NCBI GenBank assembly: GCA_013389015.1
Contig: JACAEE010000160.1
Location: forward strand, 1-44,607
From: Hydrogenophilaceae bacterium
Lineage (GTDB): Bacteria; Pseudomonadota; Alphaproteobacteria; Caulobacterales; Aquidulcibacteraceae
Direction of reading: 5' to 3'
Length of the DNA: 44,607 bases
Part shown: piece after piece, positions 17,186 through 25,155 of the stretch
Numbering within the stretch: position 1 is the first letter of the stretch
Layout: each line of letters opens with the position of its first letter
The notes under the pieces: model-generated
The model's input: only the letters and a program-made list of their open reading frames with translations
Databases searched by the model: none
What the model was told of the DNA's origin: nothing
Program-made: the position numbers and the translations under genes

Positions 17186-18034
17186 TCAGCGCATCGCGGC
17201 GAGGATGCGGCGGGTTTCGGCTTCGGCGGCGGCGCCGCCGGTGGCGACGAAGCCGTCGATGAGGAAATCGCGGGCGGCGCGGCCGTAGGCGACGGGTTCG
17301 CCGGTCAGGCGGTTCATGACGCCGCCGGCGGCGGCGAGGACGGCGTGGCCGGCGGCGGCGTCCCATTCGCTGATGGTTCCGAAGCGCGGATAGACATCGA
17401 TCTCGCCAGCGGCGGTGAGGCAGAATTTGATCGAGGAGGAGACGCGCACTTCCTTGGTCTGGCCCAGGGCTTTGATGAAGGCGGCGGTGTCGGCGTCGCC
17501 GTGGCGGCGGCTGGCGGCGATGCGCCAGGGCGGCGCCGCTCGGTTCGCGACGCGGATGGGGGAGAGGGCCGCGCGCTCCGCGCCGGTGCGGGCGTCGAAC
17601 GCGCCGCGCAGCGCGCCCTGGCCTTCCGCGCCGGCGAAGAGATCGCCCAGGGCGGGGGCGTAAACCACGCCGACAACGGGGCGCCCCGCTTCAATCCAGG
17701 CGATGTTCACGGTGAAGCTGCCGCCGTCGCCCTCGGCGAGGAAATCCTTGGTGCCGTCGAGCGCGTCGACGCAGAAGAAGTGCGGCCCGGCGCTGAGATC
17801 GGGGCGATGGCCGGCGGCATAGGCCTCCTCGGCCAGAACCGGCGCGCCCGGCGCAAGTCTTGCGAGGCCGGCGAGGATGAGCGCCTCGGCGCGCTGGTCG
17901 GCTTCGGTGACGGGGGAGCCGTCGTCCTTGCGGTGGGCTGCGGCGCCGGCGTCGCGGACGGCCATGATTTCACGGCCGGCGTCGCGGGCGAGCGCGATCA
18001 GGGCCTCGAGCGACGGGCGGGTGTGGGCGGACAT
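17186..18034 (-). CDS. cysQ: 3'(2'),5'-bisphosphate nucleotidase (CysQ/inositol monophosphatase family)
   Basis: A 282-residue metal-dependent phosphatase that recycles 3'-phosphoadenosine 5'-phosphate, the by-product of sulfate assimilation, to AMP. Metal-site motifs are visible: the Glu in LAEEAY, DALDGTKDF (DxxDGT) and SEWDAAAGHAVLAAAGG near the C-terminus. Subfamily placement among CysQ, SuhB and HisN rests on the KDFL segment and FTVNIAWI, which favour CysQ. The start at 18034 (MSAHTRPS) fits the family length; the frame remains open upstream. It diverges from the nucleotide-sugar epimerase gene, with 141 bases between the starts. Confidence 0.88.
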   Translation of the reverse strand: MSAHTRPSLEALIALARDAGREIMAVRDAGAAAHRKDDGSPVTEADQRAEALILAGLARLAPGAPVLAEEAYAAGHRPDLSAGPHFFCVDALDGTKDFLAEGDGGSFTVNIAWIEAGRPVVGVVYAPALGDLFAGAEGQGALRGAFDARTGAERAALSPIRVANRAAPPWRIAASRRHGDADTAAFIKALGQTKEVRVSSSIKFCLTAAGEIDVYPRFGTISEWDAAAGHAVLAAAGGVMNRLTGEPVAYGRAARDFLIDGFVATGGAAAEAETRRILAAMR

Positions 18035-18175
18035 GAACAAGACCACAATGGAAGGCGTGCGCGAGCCGGGCAAGGCGGATCGGCGCCGCCGTTTTGAGAC
18101 ATGGCGCCGCGCGGGCGGGGAGACGGCGGTGATTTGCTTTGACGGGCGCGGCGGCGCTCGTCTAGCGAACGCGCC

Positions 18176-19141
18176 ATGATCCTCGTCACCGGCGCGGCCG
18201 GGTTCATCGGCTATCATGTGAGCCGCCGGCTCCTGGAGGCGGGACGCGCCGTCATCGGGGTGGACAGCGTCAATTCCTATTATGATCCGGCGCTGAAGCG
18301 GGCGCGGCTCGCGGCGCTCGCGGGGTTTACCGGCTTCCGGTTTCATGAAATCGACATCGCCGAAGAAGGGGCGCTTGAGGGCGCGCTGCCGCGGAACGAG
18401 GCGAGCGGGATCATCCATCTGGCGGCGCAGGCAGGGGTGCGCCACTCGCTGACGGCGCCGTTCGACTATGAGCGCAGCAATCTCGCGGGGCACTTGCGGG
18501 TGCTGGAATATGCGCGGCACGCGCCGCGGCTGCAGCATCTGGTCTATGCGTCGTCTTCATCCGTGTACGGAGATCGCAGCGACGGGCCGTTCCGGGAGAG
18601 CGACCGCTGCGATGCGCCCGCCTCGCTCTATGCGGCGACGAAGCGGTCGTGCGAGCTGATGAGCGAGACCTATGCGCGGCTGTTCGGCATCAGGCAGACG
18701 GGCTTGCGGTTCTTCACGGCGTACGGGCCGTTCGGGCGCCCGGACATGGCCTATTGGAGCTTCACCGAGAAGGTGCTGAAGCGAGAGACGCTCACGCTCT
18801 ACGGCGAAGGCAAGCTGGCGCGAGACTTCACCTATATCGACGACATGGCGCCGGCGATCATCGCGGCGCTCGATGCGCCGCCCACCGAAGACCCGCCGCA
18901 CGTGGTGGTGAATCTGGGGAACTCCAATCCTTCGACCGTGAACGACCTGGTCGCGGCGGTGGAGAAGGCGACGGGGATGATCGCGAAGAAGGAGTTCGCG
19001 CCGCGCAATGCGGTGGAGGTGAGCGCGACGTTCGCCGACATCAGCCGCGCAAAGGAACGCTACGGGTTCGAGCCGAAGGTGAGCCTGGAAGAGGGCGTGG
19101 CGCGGTTCGTGACGTGGTACCGGGGGTTTTACAGCATCTAG
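18176..19141 (+). CDS. NAD-dependent epimerase, UDP-glucuronate 4-epimerase-like
   Basis: A 321-residue extended short-chain dehydrogenase/reductase. VTGAAGFIGYHVSRRLLEAG is the NAD-binding GxxGxxG. DSVNSYYDPALKRARL and HLAAQAGVRHS are hallmark segments of UDP-glucuronate/UDP-galacturonate 4-epimerases (LpsL/CapI type). SSSVYG and LYAATK carry the Ser-Tyr-Lys catalytic set, and YGPFGRPDMAYWSF is the C-terminal sugar-binding motif. It probably supplies UDP-galacturonate for lipopolysaccharide or capsule, which fits the presence of hldE 4 kb away. It is followed immediately by a perfect terminator hairpin. Confidence 0.9.
   Translation: MILVTGAAGFIGYHVSRRLLEAGRAVIGVDSVNSYYDPALKRARLAALAGFTGFRFHEIDIAEEGALEGALPRNEASGIIHLAAQAGVRHSLTAPFDYERSNLAGHLRVLEYARHAPRLQHLVYASSSSVYGDRSDGPFRESDRCDAPASLYAATKRSCELMSETYARLFGIRQTGLRFFTAYGPFGRPDMAYWSFTEKVLKRETLTLYGEGKLARDFTYIDDMAPAIIAALDAPPTEDPPHVVVNLGNSNPSTVNDLVAAVEKATGMIAKKEFAPRNAVEVSATFADISRAKERYGFEPKVSLEEGVARFVTWYRGFYSI
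18560..18571. other. TCCGTNNACGGA palindromic word, site 4
   Basis: TCCGTGTACGGA, perfect arms, inside the epimerase gene and encoding the SVYG active-site motif. The first base is codon position 1. Confidence 0.75.
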
Positions 19142-19174
19142 TTCCCTTCTCCCGCCACAGGCGGGAGAAGGGAA
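19142..19174. terminator. Bidirectional terminator hairpin (R1 half-element)
   Basis: A perfect 15-bp stem, ttcccttctcccgcc with ggcgggagaagggaa, around an aca loop. It begins on the base after the epimerase stop and ends one base before the nadE stop, so it serves both convergent genes. The arms match the outer hairpins of R1 copies A and B, suggesting that a repeat fragment has been co-opted as a terminator. Confidence 0.9.
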
Positions 19175-19175
19175 T

Positions 19176-21245
19176 CTACAAATTCTCAGGCGCGCCAGCT
19201 TCGAGTTCGGCGCGCCAGGCGGCGGCGCTCGCATCGCTGGGGGCGCGCCAGTCGCCGCGGGGGGAGAGGGCGGCGGCGCTCGTCAGCTTGGGGCCGTTGG
19301 GCACGGCGGAGCGCTTGAACTGGCTTTGGCCGTAGAAGCGCGCGATGAAGACGCCCAGCCATTTGCGCAATTCTTCGTAGGAATAGGCGCGCTTCTTGCC
19401 TTCGGGATAGTGCGGGGGCCAGACGCCTTCGGCGACGTCCTTCCAGGCGTTCCAGGCGAGGAAGAGGATCTTCGACGGGCGCATGCCGTGGCGCACGGCG
19501 TAGTGGAGGTTGAAATCCTGCAGCTCGTAAGGGCCGATGACGCTCTGCGTGCTCTGGATGGCGCCGGCGGCGTCGGGCGGCACGAGCTCCGGGGAAATCT
19601 CCGTATCCAGAATATCGAGCAGGGTCTTCGACGCCGCGGCGTCGAAGAGCTTTTCGGCGGCGACCCAGCGGATGAGATGCTGGATCAGCGTCTTGGCGGC
19701 GCCGGCATTGACGTTGTAGTGGGCCATGTGGTCGCCGACGCCATAGGTGCACCAGCCGAGCGCCAGTTCGGAGAGATCGCCGGTGCCGATGACGAGGCCG
19801 CCTTCCTGATTGGCGAGGCGGAAGAGATAATCGGTGCGCAGGCCCGCCTGCACGTTCTCGTAGGTGACGTCGTAGACCTTCTCGCCATGGGCGGCGGGAT
19901 GATCGAGATCGCGCAGCATCTGCTCGGCCAGCGGCACGATCGAGACTTCGCGGGAATCGATGCCGAGCGCCTTCATCAGCGCCTGCGCCTGCGCCTTGGT
20001 GGCGCTTGAGGTGGCGAAGCCGGGCATGGTGACGCCGATGATGTCCGTACGCGGACGATCCATCAGATCCATGGCGCGGGCGGCGACGATGAGGGCGTGG
20101 GTGGAATCGAGGCCGCCGGAGACGCCGATGACGACGCGCTTGGATTTGGTGGCGTCGAGCCGGGTGGCGAGGCCCGCGACCTGGATGTTGTAGGCCTCGT
20201 AGCAATCGAGATCGAGGCGGGCGGGATCGTCGGGCGCGAAGGGAAAACGCGGGATGGTGCGACGGAGCGGGCCGGCGGGGAGCGGCGCGCCGAGGGCGAA
20301 GAGGATCGTGCGGGCGGCGGCGACCGCTTCTTTCTGATGCGCGATGGCGTCGCGCCAGGTGTTGAGGCGGCGGCGCTCCTGGGCGATGCGCTCGACATCG
20401 ATATCGACGAGCATGAGTTCGCTCTCGCGAGCGAAGCGATTGGTCTCAGCGAGCTTCTCGCCCATTTCGAAGGCGACGACCTGGCCGTCCCAGGCGACGT
20501 CGGTGGTGGATTCGCCCATGCCTGCGGCGGCGTAGACATAGGCCGAGCAGGTGCGGCGCGAATGCGCGTCGATCAGCACGTCGCGCTCGGCGGCCTTGCC
20601 GATGGTGATGTTGGAGGCGGAGAGGTTGGCGAGGATGGTTGCGCCGGCGAGGGCGGCGCGGATCGAGGGCGGCGCGGGCGCCCACATGTCTTCGCAGATC
20701 TCGGCGTGGATGACGCAGTCGCGCTGGTCGGTTGCGGCGAAGAGAAGGTCGGGGCCGAAGGGGATCGTCCGGCCCAGGAGCGTGATCTCGCGGACCGGCG
20801 CGTCGGCGGCGGCGGCGAATTGGCGGCGTTCGTAATATTCGCGGTAGGTCGGCAGGTAGCTCTTCGGAACGATTCCCAGGATCGCGCCGCGATGCAGCGC
20901 GACGGCGCAATTATAGAGGCTGCCCGCGGCGCGGATCGGCGCGCCGACGAGGAGGAGCGGCGAGAGCGCCGTGCTCTCATCCTGCAAGCGGGCGAGGGCG
21001 GCTTCGACGGCGTCGTTCAGCGCCTCCTGATGCAGGAGATCGTCAAGCGCATAGCCGGAGAGCGAAAGCTCCGGGAAGACGATCAGGGCGGCGCGGGCCT
21101 CGTGGGCCTTCCTGGCGAGATCGAGGATGCGCTCGGCGTTGGCCGCCGGATCGGTGAGCGCGACGACGGGCGCCGCGCCCGCGACGCGGACGAAACCGTG
21201 CGTGGACGGGGAGAGGAACGGGTGCGGCTTGGACTTGGGAGGCAT
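19176..21245 (-). CDS. nadE: Glutamine-dependent NAD(+) synthetase
   Basis: A 689-residue two-domain enzyme that converts nicotinate adenine dinucleotide to NAD+, using ammonia from glutamine. The N-terminal nitrilase-fold glutaminase has the triad Glu59 (FPEL), Lys128 (VPKSYLPTYREYYE) and Cys184 (AEICEDMW). The C-terminal synthetase has GVSGGLDSTHA, the PP-loop ATP-binding motif, plus TGDLSELALGWCTYGVGDHM. The length matches the long two-domain NadE type. The start ATG lies only 10 bases from a perfect inverted repeat, with no obvious Shine-Dalgarno, so the message may be leaderless or have a very short leader. Expression is probably controlled by NAD status through that operator. Confidence 0.96.
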   Translation of the reverse strand: MPPKSKPHPFLSPSTHGFVRVAGAAPVVALTDPAANAERILDLARKAHEARAALIVFPELSLSGYALDDLLHQEALNDAVEAALARLQDESTALSPLLLVGAPIRAAGSLYNCAVALHRGAILGIVPKSYLPTYREYYERRQFAAAADAPVREITLLGRTIPFGPDLLFAATDQRDCVIHAEICEDMWAPAPPSIRAALAGATILANLSASNITIGKAAERDVLIDAHSRRTCSAYVYAAAGMGESTTDVAWDGQVVAFEMGEKLAETNRFARESELMLVDIDVERIAQERRRLNTWRDAIAHQKEAVAAARTILFALGAPLPAGPLRRTIPRFPFAPDDPARLDLDCYEAYNIQVAGLATRLDATKSKRVVIGVSGGLDSTHALIVAARAMDLMDRPRTDIIGVTMPGFATSSATKAQAQALMKALGIDSREVSIVPLAEQMLRDLDHPAAHGEKVYDVTYENVQAGLRTDYLFRLANQEGGLVIGTGDLSELALGWCTYGVGDHMAHYNVNAGAAKTLIQHLIRWVAAEKLFDAAASKTLLDILDTEISPELVPPDAAGAIQSTQSVIGPYELQDFNLHYAVRHGMRPSKILFLAWNAWKDVAEGVWPPHYPEGKKRAYSYEELRKWLGVFIARFYGQSQFKRSAVPNGPKLTSAAALSPRGDWRAPSDASAAAWRAELEAGAPENL
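20044..20055. other. TCCGTNNRCGGA palindromic word, site 5
   Basis: TCCGTACGCGGA, inside nadE, identical to site 2 although the proteins are unrelated. Confidence 0.75.
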
Positions 21246-21255
21246 AAGAGGCCAT

Positions 21256-21274
21256 TATGCTCAAAATGAGCATA
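21256..21274. promoter_or_regulatory. Operator-like inverted repeat upstream of nadE
   Basis: Perfect 8-bp arms tatgctca and tgagcata flank a 3-base aaa spacer. It is AT-rich in a GC-rich setting and sits 10 bases before the nadE ATG, overlapping where a -10 element should be (cataat on the minus strand). It would suit a dimeric repressor. A NrtR-type NAD-metabolism regulator is the obvious family candidate by context, but no regulator gene is adjacent. Confidence 0.7.
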
Positions 21275-21370
21275 TAGAGCGTAAGCCGAATATGAGAGCG
21301 GTGCAACCTCGCGTCGGCGAGGGGACGGCTTAACCACGCATTCAACCGCACGTGGCAGGATGGCCGCGTC

Positions 21371-22543
21371 ATGGCCAGCGACAGCTGCCTCTCCCCCGCG
21401 CCGGAGGGCGCGATCGGGCTGCTCGTCGAGCGGTTGCGCGGACGGCTGCGGCACGGCGGGACGCTGCAGGCCGGCCAGGTCCAGTTCGTGAACCTCGCCG
21501 ACATCTGCGAACTCGCCGGCGCGCACTGGCCGGCGGTGCGCGCGCGCATCCAGGAGGGCTCCACCCGCATCGCGCGCGAGTGCCTGGAGCCCGAGGACAT
21601 CATCATTCCGTGTGCGGACGGATTTCTCGTGTTCTTCGCCGACAGCCGCAACGCCGACGAGCGCGCGCAGGCCCTGGCCGAAGGCTTGACCGTCTATTAC
21701 GCCGGCGAGGAAGGCCTCGAGACGTTGCGGGCGCGGGGCCGCGCGCTCACCGTCAGCGAGCGCGATCTGCACCTGCTCGCCCCGACGGAACCGCACGCGC
21801 CAAGCCAGGGCGGGACGCACGCGCTCGCGCTTGTTCCCGTCTGGAGCGGCGCGGCGCACGCGATCATCTGCCAGGCCGTCATTCCCACGCATTGCGCGGA
21901 TGGAGTCGTCTGCTACGGCTATGATCCGCAGTACCGCAAGACCGGGGAACACGCCGCGGAAGATTATTCAGCGATTGACGAGGCGGTGCTCGAAGCGGCT
22001 TTGGCGCACTTGCGCGCGCTGCAGGCGATGGGACAGGCGCAGGTCGTCGGCCTTGCCGTGCACAGCTCGACCATGCGCCGCCAGAAGGCGCGCACGGCCT
22101 ATCTCAATGCGTTGCGCGAGATCGACGAATCCCTGCGTCGCCGGCTGTTCATAAAGATCGCCGAGATCGATATCGGCACGCCCCTTTCGGAACTCGTCTA
22201 TTGGACCGGCGCGCTCAAGCATTGCGTGAGCCATGTCGGGCTCGAATTCCATTTCGGCGACCGCGTGCTGGGGCGCCTGCGCGAGACCGGCGCCTGGTCG
22301 ATGGGATGCCAGCTGCCGCCGCATCCAGTCGAACTCGGCGCCGCCGCGCTGGCGAAGCTCGCGCTCGATGTGCAGCGCTGGGCCGCCGCGGCGGCGGGCG
22401 CCAGGATGCGGCTCTTCCTCGACAATTTCCGCTGCAAGGCGCTGCTGCAGCGCGCCGAAGAGGCGGGGGTGCATTTCGCGACCAGCGCGATCTGGTGGCC
22501 GCCGACGCCGATCAAGCCGACGCCGGCGCCGGCTATTTCGTGA
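21371..22543 (+). CDS. Protein with a degenerate EAL-like C-terminal half
   Basis: 390 residues, not confidently assigned. The N-terminal part (about 15-110) reads LADICELAGAHWPAVRARIQ...DIIIPCADGFLVFFAD, a GGDEF-like layout without a GGDEF motif. The C-terminal part (150-370) follows EAL-domain order: ALALVPVWSG where an EAL domain has AxQPI, then LEAALAHLRAL, FIKIAEID, VGLEFHFGDRVLG at the DDFG-like step and MRLFLDNFRCKALLQRAEEAGVHFA near the end. The EAL Glu and metal ligands are missing, so it cannot be an ordinary cyclic-di-GMP phosphodiesterase; it may be a receptor or scaffold. It diverges from nadE and overlaps the end of hldE by 11 bases. Confidence 0.7.
   Translation: MASDSCLSPAPEGAIGLLVERLRGRLRHGGTLQAGQVQFVNLADICELAGAHWPAVRARIQEGSTRIARECLEPEDIIIPCADGFLVFFADSRNADERAQALAEGLTVYYAGEEGLETLRARGRALTVSERDLHLLAPTEPHAPSQGGTHALALVPVWSGAAHAIICQAVIPTHCADGVVCYGYDPQYRKTGEHAAEDYSAIDEAVLEAALAHLRALQAMGQAQVVGLAVHSSTMRRQKARTAYLNALREIDESLRRRLFIKIAEIDIGTPLSELVYWTGALKHCVSHVGLEFHFGDRVLGRLRETGAWSMGCQLPPHPVELGAAALAKLALDVQRWAAAAAGARMRLFLDNFRCKALLQRAEEAGVHFATSAIWWPPTPIKPTPAPAIS
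21607..21618. other. TCCGTNNRCGGA palindromic word, site 6
   Basis: TCCGTGTGCGGA, inside the EAL-like gene, identical to site 1. Confidence 0.7.
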
Positions 22544-23972
22544 GCCGCTCCACCAGCGCCGTGGTCGACTGGCCGGCGGTGAGTTCGGCAAGGACGATGC
22601 GGCCGCCTTTGGCCCTGACGATGTCGGCGCCGACGACTTCGCTCTCGCTGTAGTCGGCGCCTTTCACCAGCACGTCGGGCGCCAGCGCGGCGATGAGAGC
22701 GAGGGGCGTATCGTCGTCAAAGGCGAGCACGAGATCGACGCCCTTCAAGCCGCTCATGATCGCGGCGCGGGCTGCGAGCGGCTGCACCGGGCGGGCGGGA
22801 CCCTTTAGTCTGCGTACGGAGGAATCCGAATTGAGCGCGACGATCAGCCGGTCGCAGGCCTCCGCCGCCTGGCGGATCAGCGAGACGTGGCCGGCGTGGA
22901 GGAGATCGAAGCAGCCATTGGTGAAGCCGACGATCTGGCCCTCGGCGCGCCATTGCGCGCGCAGGCGCAGGGCGTCTTCGAGCGCGGCGGGAACCGTGAC
23001 GGCTGCGGCGGGCGCGGCGTGGCCTTTGAGGGCCGCGGAGAGCTCCTCCTGGGTGACGACGGCCGCGCCGAGCTTGCCGACGGCGATTCCGGCCGCGGCG
23101 TTGGCGATGCGCATGGCCTGTTCGTCAGGCAGACCGCCGGCGAGACCGAGCGCAAGGCCGGCGACGACCGTGTCGCCGGCGCCGGAGACGTCGAACACCT
23201 CGCGCGCCTCGGCGGCGAGATAGATCGGGGCCCGGCCCGCGCGATAGAGGGCCATCCCCTTTTCGGACCGGGTGAGCAGAATCGCGGCGCCGCTCTCGGC
23301 GATGGCGGCCTTGGCGGCGGCTTCGGCCTCCTCATCGGTTTCCGTCCGCATACGGACGGCCGTCGCCAGCTCCTTGCGGTTCGGGGTGATCACGGCCGCG
23401 CCGCGATAATCGGCGAAGGTCATGCGCTTGGGATCGACGATCACCGGCTTGCCTGCGGCGAAGAGCGCAGCGAGCACGCGGTCGGTCAACACGCCCTTGC
23501 CGTAGTCGGAGGCGACGAAAAGGGCGCAGGTCTCGGCGGCTTCCTTGATCTCTTCGATGATGTCGGCCTCGATCGGCGCCGGGGCGGGGGCGGCGTGCTC
23601 ACGGTCGACGCGCACGATCTGCTGGTGGCCGCCGAGATAGCGGGTCTTGGCCACGGTGGGGCGGTCCTTGGCGATGGACAGGCGCGGCTCGATCGCGCCG
23701 CGGGCGTCGATCATTTCGACGACCTGGGCGGCGGCGGGATCGTCTCCCACCATGCCGATCAGCACGGCCTCGCCGCCCAAGGCGGCGATGTTGGCGGCCA
23801 CGTTGGCGGCGCCGCCCAATGTGCGGCGCTCGGATTGCACGAGAAGGACCGGGACAGGCGCTTCGTCCGAAATGCGGCCGACCTGGCCGATGACGTGATG
23901 ATCGATCATCACGTCGCCGACGACGGCGATGCGGGCGCCGCGGAAGCGCGCGAGAAGGGGAGACAGGGGCAT
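22533..23972 (-). CDS. hldE: Bifunctional heptose 7-phosphate kinase / heptose 1-phosphate adenylyltransferase
   Basis: A 479-residue fusion that performs two steps of ADP-heptose synthesis for the LPS inner core. The N-terminal PfkB/ribokinase-type kinase (about 1-320) has RISDEAPVPV, the GGAANVA substrate loop and the catalytic GAGDT at 264-268. The C-terminal cytidylyltransferase-like domain (about 345-479) has GCFDLLHAGH at 353-362, with the HxGH nucleotide motif, and ends VERLTK. The start ATG at 23972 is preceded on its strand by repeat R2-B. Together with the UDP-glucuronate epimerase it indicates LPS-core biosynthesis. Confidence 0.96.
   Translation of the reverse strand: MPLSPLLARFRGARIAVVGDVMIDHHVIGQVGRISDEAPVPVLLVQSERRTLGGAANVAANIAALGGEAVLIGMVGDDPAAAQVVEMIDARGAIEPRLSIAKDRPTVAKTRYLGGHQQIVRVDREHAAPAPAPIEADIIEEIKEAAETCALFVASDYGKGVLTDRVLAALFAAGKPVIVDPKRMTFADYRGAAVITPNRKELATAVRMRTETDEEAEAAAKAAIAESGAAILLTRSEKGMALYRAGRAPIYLAAEAREVFDVSGAGDTVVAGLALGLAGGLPDEQAMRIANAAAGIAVGKLGAAVVTQEELSAALKGHAAPAAAVTVPAALEDALRLRAQWRAEGQIVGFTNGCFDLLHAGHVSLIRQAAEACDRLIVALNSDSSVRRLKGPARPVQPLAARAAIMSGLKGVDLVLAFDDDTPLALIAALAPDVLVKGADYSESEVVGADIVRAKGGRIVLAELTAGQSTTALVERLTK
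23345..23356. other. TCCGTNNRCGGA palindromic word, site 7
   Basis: TCCGCATACGGA, inside hldE. It is the same word read on the other strand, within a longer ccgtccgcatacggacgg palindrome. Confidence 0.75.
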
Positions 23973-23992
23973 GCGGCTCCTGATTTGGACAA

Positions 23993-24110
23993 CCTCATTC
24001 CGGACGCGCGTAGCGCGATCCGGAACCCAGGAGCAAAGGCGCCGCTTTACGATCCCTGGGTTCCGGGTCTTCGCGCTGCATGCGCAGCGCTTCGCCCGGA
24101 ATGAGGGAGG
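23993..24110. repeat. Intergenic palindromic repeat, family R2, copy B
   Basis: A 118-bp palindrome. The outer arms are cctcattccgg and ccggaatgaggg. Within them sit gcgcgtagcgcg, the pair atccggaacccagg and cctgggttccgg, and gcgctgcatgcgcagcgc. The overall design (CATTCCGG...GGAACCCAGG...CCTGGGTTCC...CCGGAATG) resembles abundant intergenic repeats in other alphaproteobacteria. It lies upstream of hldE and downstream of the small membrane gene. Confidence 0.85.
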
Positions 24111-24132
24111 TTAGCGAGGATTGCAGGCAGTG

Positions 24133-24414
24133 TCAGTCCGGCTCACGCTGATCGGGATCCGGCGCCATCGGGTCCTCGGCCACGCGATCGTCATAGCCCT
24201 TGCGGGCGGAGAAGAAGACAAGCGTCATGAGGCCGACGCCCAGCAGCAGGGTGAGGCCCGCGCCGAGGCCGAGCGCCAGCCAGCCGTGCATGTTCATCGC
24301 GGCGAATTCGGTCTCAAGGCCGCTGATGGCGCTCACGAACAAAAACGCCAAGACGGCGGCGCAGATAAGCGCCAGCAGAACCGCCCGCACGACGGCCGCC
24401 GGCTTCGCCGCCAT
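24133..24414 (-). CDS. Small two-TM membrane protein, fourth gene of the ydbH operon
   Basis: A 93-residue protein with two hydrophobic helices (about 10-35 AVVRAVLLALICAAVLAFLF and 48-70 ALGLGAGLTLLLGVGLMTLV) and an acidic Asp/Pro-rich tail that should face the cytoplasm or periplasm alone. Its ATG overlaps the TGA of ydbL by one base (TGATG), a strong sign of translational coupling, so it belongs to the ydbH-ynbE-ydbL operon. A GTG at 24426 is in frame but less attractive. I do not recognise a family. Coupling suggests it assists the envelope bridge formed by YdbH and YnbE; this is inference. Confidence 0.75.
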   Translation of the reverse strand: MAAKPAAVVRAVLLALICAAVLAFLFVSAISGLETEFAAMNMHGWLALGLGAGLTLLLGVGLMTLVFFSARKGYDDRVAEDPMAPDPDQREPD

Positions 24415-24821
24415 CAATCGGCGCACGTCGGCGAGGGCGGCGGCGGCGGGGCGGCGCCGCGCTGGCGCCAGGCGCCGCCGGCGTCTTCGTAAAACTGGCC
24501 TGGCTCCAGCCGGGAGGCGTAAACCTCGCAGGCGAAGGCGATCGCCATCTCATCGACCGTCGCGGGCGGGTTGTCCTGGGCGCTGCGGGTGAACGCGGCG
24601 CGGCGGCGGGTGTTGAGCGCCTGCACGCGCGCCTGGATGTCGGCGTTGGCGCGCGCCGCGTCGACGATGCCGACATAGCCGTCCCGCTGCTCGCCGATGA
24701 TTCCGGCGGCGCGGGCCTGGGCGAGCACTGGGTCGGGACCGCTCTGGGCGAGCGCTGCGCCGCCGGCGATGGCGGCGGCCAGGAGTGCTGCGGCCGCGAT
24801 CCGGACTTTGATCTTGGGCAT
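24414..24821 (-). CDS. ydbL: YdbL-family (DUF1318) periplasmic protein
   Basis: A 135-residue exported protein. The signal peptide ends about residue 26 (ALAQ). The mature part has the DUF1318 pattern: VLAQARAAGIIGEQRDGYVGIV, then ADIQARVQALNTRRRAAF and FACEVYASRLEPGQFYEDAGGAWRQR. It ends in a Pro-rich segment. YdbL is the third member of the conserved ydbH-ynbE-ydbL set. Work in E. coli ties YdbL to the YdbH-YnbE bridge that moves phospholipids between membranes. A hairpin-bearing 89-base gap separates it from ynbE. Confidence 0.9.
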   Translation of the reverse strand: MPKIKVRIAAAALLAAAIAGGAALAQSGPDPVLAQARAAGIIGEQRDGYVGIVDAARANADIQARVQALNTRRRAAFTRSAQDNPPATVDEMAIAFACEVYASRLEPGQFYEDAGGAWRQRGAAPPPPPSPTCAD

Positions 24822-24879
24822 GCGGGGCTTCCTAAAGTCGCGCCGCCTTGGGCGCTGAGGAACTAGACTTCGCGAACAC

Positions 24880-24911
24880 GGCTGAACTCAGGCTGAGCGC
24901 GGACTTCAGCC
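24880..24911. promoter_or_regulatory. Stem-loop between ynbE and ydbL
   Basis: Arms ggctgaa (24880-24886) and ttcagcc (24905-24911) are perfectly complementary around an 18-base loop that itself holds ctcag/ctgag. It begins at the ynbE stop codon and lacks a T-run, so RNA processing, stability or attenuation is more likely than full termination. Confidence 0.55.
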
Positions 24912-25090
24912 TAGAAGAGATCCGGGTTCTCGCGGATGAGTTCGCGCGCGTCCTCGCGCAGCGACACCACGATCTCCTGGCGGATATTGACGTTCAGATT
25001 GATGTCGATCGGCTTGTCAGGCGTGGCGTTGATGGTCACGCAGCCGGCGAGCGCGCCGGCAAGCGCCAGGGCAAGGATCGCGATCCGCAT
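24911..25090 (-). CDS. ynbE: YnbE-family lipoprotein
   Basis: A 59-residue lipoprotein, easily missed because of its size. It has MRIAILALALAGALAGC with a lipobox (Cys17), then TINATPDKPIDINLNVNIRQ and a conserved end ELIRENPDLF. A good Shine-Dalgarno (aaggag) lies about ten bases before the ATG. In E. coli, YnbE is the outer-membrane lipoprotein that joins the C-terminus of YdbH by beta-strand augmentation to form a bridge for phospholipids. Here it lies directly downstream of ydbH, 65 bases from its stop, as expected. The PIDINLNVNI beta-strand is the likely stacking segment. Confidence 0.92.
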   Translation of the reverse strand: MRIAILALALAGALAGCVTINATPDKPIDINLNVNIRQEIVVSLREDARELIRENPDLF

Positions 25091-25155
25091 CGGCTTTTTC
25101 TCCTTGGTGCGGCGCCGGCGACGCCCGCGCGGCCCGGCGCCCCTTATCCCGGGGT

